64,000 nt of DNA from an uncultured Bacteroidota bacterium (GTDB taxonomy: Bacteria > Bacteroidota > Bacteroidia > Bacteroidales > P3), in contig CACYJU010000009.1 in assembly GCA_902774845.1 (NCBI GenBank), positions 1 to 64,000 of the forward strand, read 5' to 3'. Numbering within the stretch: position 1 is the first letter of the stretch; every line of letters starts with the position of its first letter. Shown piece after piece: positions 47,401 through 53,297 of the stretch. A program made the position numbers and the translations under genes. The notes below the pieces were generated by a model. The model ran no database searches. It saw only the letters and a program-made list of their open reading frames with translations, and had not been told where the DNA came from.

Positions 47401-47790
47401 ACAATTAGTTGCGTCGAAAATAACGTGGGTCAGTCCTGTACATCCCTGAAAAGCAGTTGAGTCGATAGACGTGATTGAGGTTGGGATTGTTACGGAATTT
47501 AGATTAAGACAGTTTGCATAGGCATGAGGTCCTATTGCTACAACATCATACCATTGATAATCATTATCATAATATACACGCGTTGGAAGAACAATGTCTC
47601 CATTTTGGCTTGAAGCATTGGATGGATTCCACGGACTCTCTGAATACCAACTTACAATGGCTACGGTATTGCTTGTCAATCTATCAAAGAAACAATATAA
47701 ACCAGAGTTGCCTTGTGCCCTAAAATCAAAAGCCCAAGAATGCAACGCAATTCCGAGAAGGAATGTTAGAAAAAGTAAGGTCTTTTTCAT
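44422..47790 (-). CDS. BspA-like LRR surface protein with InlB B-repeats and T9SS sorting domain (copy 2)
   Basis: 1122 aa. Signal peptide MKKTLLFLTFLLGIALHSWA. LRR_5 repeats cover about residues 85-620 with a looser pattern than copy 1 (TVNYNATNCTSMG, NIGENVQTIP, ITSIGDGAF). The cap HSRNSVAPTL ... IPVYIPCGSLQSYQDEW matches copy 1. Six divergent InlB B-repeats (about 625-1040) and a T9SS type A domain follow, both highly similar to copy 1 at DNA level. Presumably surface exposed. The N-terminal LRR part has diverged far more than the C-terminal part, as expected of ligand-binding regions under diversifying pressure or of gene conversion of the 3-prime ends. Confidence 0.92.
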   Translation of the reverse strand: MKKTLLFLTFLLGIALHSWAFDFRAQGNSGLYCFFDRLTSNTVAIVSWYSESPWNPSNASSQNGDIVLPTRVYYDNDYQWYDVVAIGPHAYANCLNLNSVTIPTSITSIDSTAFQGCTGLTHVIFDATNCTSMGDVNHPLFSTCTALTTITIGADVQTVPAYAFSNIPNLTTINYNATSASSIPSSIFSGSTSITTINFEENIQTIKLSANTFSGCTNPITINYNATNCTTANYYLNGCTAPITVNFSSNVQKIAAYAFSYGIGLTSVTIPNHITSIGDGAFRYTGLTSITIHSDITSIGIGAFASCASLTTVNYNATNCSIPALGVRIFSNCTAPATLNIGANVQTIPYKAFSDFTGLTTVNYNATNCTSMGSVFSSCTHNATLNIGGNVTQIPKYAFKDFTGLRGTITFPNSVTRIYDSAFCGCTGIHTLTFHTGTSSNNIWLYKGAFQNCTGLTVVNLNAREIGGSYPSGTYPFSGCTSHATLNIGENVRKLKNSCFANFTGLSGTLIIPDNVTHIGSASTSSNGGGIFYNCRNITSLIIGSSVAEIGYLSFGNCTGLTEIHSRNSVAPTLTHSSYTSERSFYGVPSNIPVYIPCGSLQSYQDEWAAYSNLTNFIEESGVTFNAVSNNNAMGSVHIDSYPGCTNSLATVSANANDGYVFDHWSDGSTDNPHTFSVTSGMTITAYFGIAATVTVTSDNTTMGTASGSGTYAIGGTATISAEPNTGYHFTQWNDGNTDNPRTIDVASDTNFTAFFEINHYTVNVVSNNTELGSVTGGGTFDHGTTITISAEVIAENHHFAQWQDGDTDNPRTITVTSDITYTAYFAIDEYSITAVSGNTTMGTTSGSGSYAIGSTATISANANFGYHFTQWNDSDTDNPRTVTVTGNAYYTAYFEPNQYTITVISGNTEMGSVSGSGTFDYGTSVTISAEAVAGHHFTQWNDGNTQNPRTVTVTGVTTYIANFETTLYTITVLSDDPSLGTVTGGGTYPEGRTITISAQPAGENCHFSQWQDGNRDNPRTITVTGNAEYVAHFVDAVGIDEVTTADGMKIYTRGNTIVIDFSGQQAADGRQSVVVYDVMGRVIKQVADSGQQAAVEIPVTSAGVYMVKVGEQPSRKVIIRP

Positions 47791-47865
47791 GATGTTATAA
47801 ATGTTTAGTTGTTGTCAAGAAAATGAAGAATTACACCGATGCCTTTCAGTTTGTTGATACATATC

Positions 47866-48387
47866 CTACTTTTGATACTTCTTCCTTAATTGAGAAAGTT
47901 TTCTTTTTATCTCACGCGGTACAACCTTATTGCCTTGTATGTTCAATGGATAGTAGTTCTTGCAAAGTTCAGACGATTCTATTGTAAGTGCCTTCTCACG
48001 ATTGGTAGTATATTCCCATTCCCAATAGCAGTTTTCATCCATAAACTTGTTTACCGCCGACTCGGATTTTGTCATATTCTTCCCGAGTAATGCGGATAGT
48101 GTTCGCCGTAGGGTTGACAGATAACCTGATTTTACCGAAGAGGGGGTATGATGTTGGGCAATGTGCCAAGCGGCCCTCTCGCGGCAATTGTTGGCAATGC
48201 CAAAGTAGAGGGCATAAAAAACTTCACCTTTTACTTTCTTGTGAAGCAATTGTTTTTTGTTCACGTTGCCAAGAGGCTTGAGGAGAGAATCAATAGCACT
48301 TTCTCTAAACCACCATTTGTAGATGCCCGATTGTGTACAGACCGCTGCAAATTTCTCGTCTCTTAGTTCTTTGACTGATTTAATCAT
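47866..48387 (-). CDS. GIY-YIG-like endonuclease domain protein
   Basis: 173 aa. The pair SGIYKWWF and ALYFGIANNCRERAAWHIAQ fits a GIY-YIG core in a diverged form, with Arg two positions into the helix and a Glu in ENCYWEWEYT as the candidate metal ligand. Basic C-terminus (REIKRKLSQLRKKYQK). Overlaps the upstream DUF6884 gene by 4 bases (ATGA). AT-rich. Paired GIY-YIG and DUF6884 proteins are seen elsewhere, sometimes fused, but the function of the pair is not known to me. Confidence 0.65.
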   Translation of the reverse strand: MIKSVKELRDEKFAAVCTQSGIYKWWFRESAIDSLLKPLGNVNKKQLLHKKVKGEVFYALYFGIANNCRERAAWHIAQHHTPSSVKSGYLSTLRRTLSALLGKNMTKSESAVNKFMDENCYWEWEYTTNREKALTIESSELCKNYYPLNIQGNKVVPREIKRKLSQLRKKYQK

Positions 48388-48824
48388 GATTCATATTTTT
48401 TGTTATTTATTCTGCGATTGAATTCTTGCATTTTTAGTCCGATACGAAGGCCTTCTCCAATTATTTCAGTTTTTTTGATTTGTGGCAATAGATCTTCATA
48501 GTATGGTTTACCTGTGAGAAAAACCAGTTTGTCATTTTTCAGGTCAACGCCTTTCTCTTTTAGGTGACGTAATACTTTGTCTGCCCATTCCCTGCGGTAT
48601 TTAACCGGTTGTTTATCAAGCTTCATATTGTAGCACGATAACTTCTTGTCGAGTTCCACCAAATGGTGCTTTGCCGACAGGATGAATATTTTATCAGGTT
48701 TCATGGATTCTGCACATTCCATCGCCTTCTTGAAAAAGGGACCAATATATAAATCTTTGGCGGCAACCGGTTTTGTCGTTTGTTTCTTCTTACTTGAGCA
48801 GGGAACCAAGACGATAGTTTTCAT
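48384..48824 (-). CDS. DUF6884-family protein
   Basis: 146 aa from ATG at 48824 (MKTIVLVPCSSKKK); the longer ORF to 48986 adds 54 residues of non-conserved sequence running through a promoter-like region. Features: PCSSKKKQT, AKDLYIGPFFKKAM, IFILSAKHHLVELD and FLTGKPYYEDLLP, the signature blocks of DUF6884. The fold is thought to relate to uracil-DNA-glycosylase-like domains, but I hold that loosely. First gene of a two-gene unit with the GIY-YIG-like protein. Confidence 0.7.
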   Translation of the reverse strand: MKTIVLVPCSSKKKQTTKPVAAKDLYIGPFFKKAMECAESMKPDKIFILSAKHHLVELDKKLSCYNMKLDKQPVKYRREWADKVLRHLKEKGVDLKNDKLVFLTGKPYYEDLLPQIKKTEIIGEGLRIGLKMQEFNRRINNKKYES

Positions 48825-48891
48825 ATTCCTATACTGTTTGCTATTTGTGGATTTGTCTTGTCCATGTATTTTATGGTGTTCTTTTCGACTG

Positions 48892-48940
48892 CAAATTTCA
48901 ATATAAATAAGGTAAACTCCAAAACCGTTTTGGTCCGTTT
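48892..48940 (-). promoter_or_regulatory. Candidate promoter with shared 18-bp upstream motif (DUF6884 pair)
   Basis: AACCGTTTTGGTCCGTTT (48923-48940, plus-strand view) lies 23 bases upstream of a -7-like GAAATTTG (48892-48899, minus). The identical 18-mer lies 24 bases upstream of the -7-like TATTTTTG of the regulator gene at 53143-53150. Here the left half extends to a palindrome CCAAAACCGTTTTGG. Confidence 0.45.
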
Positions 48941-49072
48941 TGTTTCGACCTGACGGTGTTGGAGTTAGGGGGCGTTCCCATCCCAATCCTCTTTGTTAAA
49001 GGGGCAAGGAAAATGGGTCTTAAGTTACAGTAAGAATGAAAAAATAGAACCCTCAGAACTGTTAAATTTGGC

Positions 49073-49082
49073 GGGGGGGGGG
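49073..49082. repeat. Homopolymeric G10 tract
   Basis: Ten consecutive G between the -7 element at 49141 and the DUF6884 gene, i.e. in the presumed leader. Long G tracts are prone to slippage. Confidence 0.8.
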
Positions 49083-49140
49083 TGATAATCAGCTTGTTAT
49101 GTATATGGTTACAATACATAGAGGTGGTATCAGTTGACTG

Positions 49141-49148
49141 CAAATATA
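49141..49148 (-). promoter_or_regulatory. -7 element between fic and the DUF6884 pair
   Basis: TATATTTG (then CAG) on the minus strand, 17 bases after the fic stop, facing the DUF6884 gene 317 bases away. Confidence 0.45.
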
Positions 49149-49165
49149 GGAAAAAGATTTGATTT

Positions 49166-50674
49166 TTACATCAAACTCGCAATGAAATTGGCAAACGGTT
49201 CAATGTTCTCCATCACACTTGCCTGCTCCAGTGCTGACATATATTCCTGTCGTCGTTCCACTGGGATAACAACCCAAGGATAACCGGAAGTCACCAGCTG
49301 GCTGTTCATCACGAATCGCGCAGTGCGTCCATTGCCATCCATGTATGGATGAATATAAACAAAGAAGAAATGTCCTAAAACACCACGCACCAGAGCATCT
49401 TCTTCCTTTGTCATCAAATCGGACAAGGCGTTCATTGCGTCTAATACGGCATCTGGATTCAAAGGTGTGTGCATCGAGTTGCGTATATAGACCTGATGCC
49501 TTCGATACCCTACCAGATCAGATGCCTTCACAATGCCGGCCCTGATACATGGCTCGAACAGCTGAAAGTGCCACTCTCGGTGCTGGCTTACATACAACTG
49601 CGAGGGGGCCTGTCCGGAAAAACAAGCAGCCACTCCTTGCTTCATCAGTTCGTATGCTTGATAGTAGCCCCGCGCAGCCAAGGCGTTGCGACGTTCCATG
49701 TCTTCCTCATCTTTTTCTGGACTCCAGTTGCCCGAACGGACCCGCTCCAGTAACCCTTCTGTTATTTTATAGCCCTCGATAGACAGAGAATTATAGCTGT
49801 CCTTAACATACGTCGCATCCATCATGGACAATACCGAATCCACGTCTTGATATGTCGGCTTCACTTTCATCGCAGCCACCACATCCTTCCTCATTTTCAT
49901 CCACATCAGATGGATGCGGGATGCGTATGGAGATTCTGCGAATATCTCCATCTTTAAGTTTTCCTCAAACGGATTGACCTCTGTCACCGTATGGCCGACT
50001 TGTCGCATGTTATGCAGTAGCTCGTCCGCCATCGAGCCTCTGCCGATGGAACGAAGCGCACCGGCCACACGTCCTGCACGGGTGGTGTGCCCGCCGTCTA
50101 TTGCTGCAGACGCAAGTGGCGACACATCTTTCAAACTAGCGAGGCAGGTCCTGGCTTCCAGTGCATTACGTCGAAAATAGTCGGGCCCAACCATAAGTAA
50201 GGCTTGCTCTATCGGGAATAGCCGCACTCCGTAGCGGGGCTCTTGCACAACCGCTGGCGGCAATGCCGCCTTGATATCTACCAATGATGTGTCGAACGGA
50301 AGTTGCAGGACATTGTTTGTCCCTGATTCGCTGCGAACAATTAGTTGCTTTGGAATCACAGTATTGCCACTGTGGAAATATAGTGACAACTCCGGTGACA
50401 GGCACCATGACCCGGCGAATTTCTTGTCAAGATAGGCCGTAATGAAACTCCAATATGATACATACCACACAGTGGAATCACCCTGACTTTCTGGAGACGA
50501 CGGAATATACCATCCCTTGATCACCATCTGCAGGTATCCGCTGTTCACCAACCTCTCGGTATGTGTCCGTCCAAGGGTATCCGCTCCTTGTATCACCAAG
50601 TTGTCACCATGTGTGTCTTGATAGTTCTTCAGAATCGTCAAAGAATCTGCTAGTTTCTCTTTTATTGTTGCCAT
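49166..50674 (-). CDS. Fic-family protein with AbiEi-like N-terminal domain
   Basis: 502 aa. C-terminal Fic core with HPYMDGNGRTAR (catalytic His442), which transfers AMP to target hydroxyls. SLSIEG at 296-301 fits the inhibitory (S/T)xxxE(G/N) helix placed N-terminal to the core, so this is a self-inhibited class II Fic. Residues about 1-230 look like the AbiEi/type IV antitoxin layout: a winged-helix start (TERLVNSGYLQMVIKGWYIP) then YWSFITAYLDKKFAGSWCLSPELSLYFH and FPIEQALLMV. It thus seems to join a DNA-binding antitoxin-like module with an AMP transferase. Monocistronic, with three direct repeats in its leader. Confidence 0.88.
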   Translation of the reverse strand: MATIKEKLADSLTILKNYQDTHGDNLVIQGADTLGRTHTERLVNSGYLQMVIKGWYIPSSPESQGDSTVWYVSYWSFITAYLDKKFAGSWCLSPELSLYFHSGNTVIPKQLIVRSESGTNNVLQLPFDTSLVDIKAALPPAVVQEPRYGVRLFPIEQALLMVGPDYFRRNALEARTCLASLKDVSPLASAAIDGGHTTRAGRVAGALRSIGRGSMADELLHNMRQVGHTVTEVNPFEENLKMEIFAESPYASRIHLMWMKMRKDVVAAMKVKPTYQDVDSVLSMMDATYVKDSYNSLSIEGYKITEGLLERVRSGNWSPEKDEEDMERRNALAARGYYQAYELMKQGVAACFSGQAPSQLYVSQHREWHFQLFEPCIRAGIVKASDLVGYRRHQVYIRNSMHTPLNPDAVLDAMNALSDLMTKEEDALVRGVLGHFFFVYIHPYMDGNGRTARFVMNSQLVTSGYPWVVIPVERRQEYMSALEQASVMENIEPFANFIASLM

Positions 50675-50700
50675 ATATGTGGATGTTACTTCAGTCTTGC

Positions 50701-50760
50701 TAGTTTATTTTGCTGTGCTACTATTAGTTTATTTTGCTTTGCTGTTGTTAGTATATTTTG
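50701..50760 (-). promoter_or_regulatory. Three 24-bp-spaced direct repeats in the fic leader
   Basis: TAGTTTATTTTG at 50701, TAGTTTATTTTG at 50725 and TAGTATATTTTG at 50749: starts exactly 24 bases apart, lying between the promoter and the fic ATG. Candidate operators for the winged-helix part of Fic. Confidence 0.65.
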
Positions 50761-50776
50761 TATCATTATCAAAGTG

Positions 50777-50784
50777 CAAAGTTA
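50777..50784 (-). promoter_or_regulatory. -7 element for fic
   Basis: TAACTTTG (then CACTTTG) on the minus strand, 103 bases before the fic ATG. Confidence 0.6.
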
Positions 50785-51354
50785 CTTTTTTTTATCGAAT
50801 GAGATAAGATATATTATTTTATTCATATCGAAAAAATATCGTTGCGAAGAATTAGACAATCGTAACTTGTCTGTGTATTAGTTAAATATATTTGATGGGG
50901 CTGGTTCGGGTCGGATATACAAAAAATATGTTAGATGGAAGAAGTTAAAAGTTAATAGATAATAGTTTAGGGTTTAGGGGTGTATTGGTGTAAGGGTGTA
51001 GGGGTGTAATGGTGTAATGGTGTTAGATGGAAGATGTCCGATGTAAGAAGTAAGATGTAATAGGTCTGATAATTAATTGATAATTAACGGTAATTCGTGT
51101 TAAAGACTGTATCATTGCGAAAAATCTCGTTGCGAAGATTTTCGCAATCGTAACTTGTCTGTGTATTAGTGTGATACATGTACAGAAGGTGACCGACCGA
51201 AAATGTCTAAGATAAAAGATGTTAAGTGGGAGTTAAGTGGGAGTTAAAAAAACAACCCCTCTCCTCAATGCTATGGGGAGAGGGGGTGGGTAACTTGAAT
51301 AAGTTAGTGAATGCTTGTGACTACAAGTGGAATTGCCGCAAAGGGGGCTTTCCT
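50785..51354. other. Intergenic region with direct repeats
   Basis: About 570 bases, no gene. A 45-bp direct repeat (50838-50882 and 51126-51170) with an exact 26-bp 3-prime core; GTGTAATGG/GTGTAAGGG units at 50976-51025; AGTTAATAGATAATAG at 50947-50966, also present near 1640-1670; hairpin TTGCGAA-GATT-TTCGCAA at 51130-51147; and GGGAGAGGGG near 51280. Confidence 0.7.
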
Positions 51355-51450
51355 TTATTTGGCTTTCACCAGTCGTACCGACTGTCTGAAATGACGTTCA
51401 TATCCTTGTACGAGGGAGCCTAGCTCTACTTCGGGGATGATACAGAGAAA
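51355..51450 (-). pseudogene. Decayed C-terminal tail of a second lipoprotein copy
   Basis: Minus-strand frame ends PEVELGSLVQGYERHFRQSVRLVKAK-stop. The last residues match the end of the intact lipoprotein 60 bases upstream (GRSVRLVKA). No start or body is present, so this is a remnant of a tandem paralogue. Confidence 0.65.
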
Positions 51451-51509
51451 CGTGCATTTGATGCACCGTTTGCATCGAAACCAGCAATGGAAGTGCCGGG
51501 AGTGTTCGT

Positions 51510-52490
51510 CTAAGCTTTGACCAGACGGACGGAACGTCCGTCGAAACGTGCGTAGTTGCGTATACATACATCCGGTGTGTACACTCCAGTCCCCATAAAA
51601 TACAAAAGATAGGCACCTGGTCCATCATACGACGATTCTCCGTAGGTTGAAGTCCAATAGCCACCTTCCATACCGCAACCCCACATGCCCTCAGAACCAC
51701 GAATTCCTGCAGCTGGCAGGAAAACAGCACCGTTGGCCTCCATCTGTTCCCACTGGTTTGAGTTATAGACGTTGACGTCGTAGGAAACATCTATGGAATT
51801 AATACTCGAAACCATGTTCAGCGATGATGGCATGGTAAAATTGTCAGGGAAAATTATCAGACCCTCGTTGCCTGACACCGTGGCTTTCGCAAAACGGGCG
51901 TCAGGGGTTCCTCCCAACGAAGATGAGCTTCGGTTAAACATAAGGTATTCGAACTCGTCTTTTGTCAGTACCCTCCACATCCCAGCGCTGTTGCCACCGT
52001 TGAATATGGCGTTATACACGCCCCAGTCGGCTTTGGCATAATCACCAGTCAAGCTGTTTGTATAGATGCCGCCTGGATAATAGTAACTGGATGAGGTGCC
52101 AGTTGCCCAGGGTTGATAACAGGAAGCACCGCTGTTCCATCCGCTTGTGCCCCATCCGAAAAGGTCAATCCATCCGCTGTATGTTGATGAAATATTGGCG
52201 TTAGCGTTTCCAATATAGTCATACTGGTGCTCTGCAAAGCGCCAAGTGCCTGTAGAGGCCTGGTATTGTAGGTTGCCGCGGGAGAACCGTACTGAAACTC
52301 CCTCTCCGACGCTGAAGGTAGACTTGGATGCACCATATTGGTCAAAACCACTGGTGGGTGTCTCTGTCCCAAGGGTAATGTAAACGGTGTCGTGGATGAC
52401 GGTCGTGTTGTCGTCGTGGCGGTCGCATGAGGCTAATGAAAAAACTGCCAACATGCTGATGGTGAGTGTTAATGATAATGTTCTTTTCAT
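51510..52490 (-). CDS. Lipoprotein with FISUMP-like (formylglycine-type) domain
   Basis: 326 aa from ATG at 52490, giving a lipoprotein signal (LTISMLAVFSLASCDRHDD, lipobox LASC). Then FSVGEGVSVRFSRGNLQYQ, GTWRFAEHQYDYIGNAN, SGWIDLFGWGTSGW, WRVLTKDEFEYL, GYWTSTYGES and a closing GRSVRLVKA, a layout repeated in many gut Bacteroidales paralogues and akin to Fibrobacter major-paralogue (FISUMP) domains. Function unknown; probably surface exposed. Its own promoter at 52525. Confidence 0.78.
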   Translation of the reverse strand: MKRTLSLTLTISMLAVFSLASCDRHDDNTTVIHDTVYITLGTETPTSGFDQYGASKSTFSVGEGVSVRFSRGNLQYQASTGTWRFAEHQYDYIGNANANISSTYSGWIDLFGWGTSGWNSGASCYQPWATGTSSSYYYPGGIYTNSLTGDYAKADWGVYNAIFNGGNSAGMWRVLTKDEFEYLMFNRSSSSLGGTPDARFAKATVSGNEGLIIFPDNFTMPSSLNMVSSINSIDVSYDVNVYNSNQWEQMEANGAVFLPAAGIRGSEGMWGCGMEGGYWTSTYGESSYDGPGAYLLYFMGTGVYTPDVCIRNYARFDGRSVRLVKA

Positions 52491-52524
52491 GATGTACAAT
52501 GCAATTACTACCAGATTGTAATTG

Positions 52525-52532
52525 CAAAGATA
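52525..52532 (-). promoter_or_regulatory. -7 element for the FISUMP-like lipoprotein
   Basis: TATCTTTG (then CAATTACA) on the minus strand, 35 bases before the ATG. Confidence 0.65.
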
Positions 52533-52554
52533 CACAATTTTTGATAATCACCGG

Positions 52555-53133
52555 TTACTGTTCTCCTGTCATCAGTCGAGCCAGGGTGAGGCCGCCTTGC
52601 TGGCCTATCTCGTAGAGCGGCCAAGAGGTGTCGCCATGTATGACGTTGGCAAGCATGGCTGGATGCCCGACGGCAAACCAAGCTCCATGAAATGTGTCGC
52701 CTACACTGAGTTTGCTGGCGGCACAAGAGATTACTCGGAAAACGTTGTTGCCAAGATATTCACACTCTACCTCACGGCCAGGATTCCATCGCAGCAGGAG
52801 ATGGTCGCCTTGTATGAGTTCGGATGTCTTGATGCCACCCTGGGGGACGATGTCGCTCGAAAGCGATTTGTCGCCGTAATGCTGGCAGAAATCGTCATAG
52901 GAGCGGTAACCAATGGAACGTGACAGGAGGTCGAGGGTGGAATGGCGGTGGTGTGCTTCAAGTCCACCATACTGCCATACTCTTTTGAGGGTTGTGAGGC
53001 CTATCGTCTCGCGGGTGCGTCGTTCAATGTAGCCCATGATGACGAGGAAGTCGCTGGGCGACGTGCCGCTCACTCCTGCTGCTTCACAGATGAGGCGGCG
53101 CAGGGTTTCGATATTTGGATTGTTCTTTTCCAT
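52555..53133 (-). CDS. Protein with helix-turn-helix-like N-terminus, unknown family
   Basis: 192 aa from ATG at 53133 (MEKNNPNIETLRRLICEAAG). The first 100 residues are helical and contain GLTTLKRVWQYG and TLDLLSRSIGYRSYDDFCQHYG, which read like an HTH-type module; the remainder is beta-rich (LIQGDHLLLRWNPGREVECEYLG, FRVISCAASKLSVGDTFHG). I know no characterised member. It is divergent from the kinase gene with 164 bases between starts and lies next to the lipoprotein, so a regulatory role is plausible. No signal peptide. Confidence 0.6.
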   Translation of the reverse strand: MEKNNPNIETLRRLICEAAGVSGTSPSDFLVIMGYIERRTRETIGLTTLKRVWQYGGLEAHHRHSTLDLLSRSIGYRSYDDFCQHYGDKSLSSDIVPQGGIKTSELIQGDHLLLRWNPGREVECEYLGNNVFRVISCAASKLSVGDTFHGAWFAVGHPAMLANVIHGDTSWPLYEIGQQGGLTLARLMTGEQ

Positions 53134-53142
53134 TTCTGATGG

Positions 53143-53192
53143 CAAAAATAGCAAGATTTATTGGATTTACGCTTAACCGTTTTGGTCCGTTT
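53143..53192 (-). promoter_or_regulatory. Candidate promoter with shared 18-bp upstream motif (regulator gene)
   Basis: TATTTTTG at 53143-53150 (minus), 10 bases before the ATG, with AACCGTTTTGGTCCGTTT at 53175-53192, identical to 48923-48940. The leader would be very short. Confidence 0.45.
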
Positions 53193-53224
53193 CTTGCATA
53201 GGCCTCCATTTCGACAAAATAAAG

Positions 53225-53232
53225 TATCTTTG
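53225..53232 (+). promoter_or_regulatory. -7 element for the LRR kinase
   Basis: TATCTTTG followed by CGG, 66 bases before the kinase ATG and 33 bases from the shared 18-mer. Confidence 0.65.
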
Positions 53233-53297
53233 CGGTGGATTAGAATCCTGGTGATAGTAATTAATTGTATGAACTTTAATATAATAATAAGAGGGAT

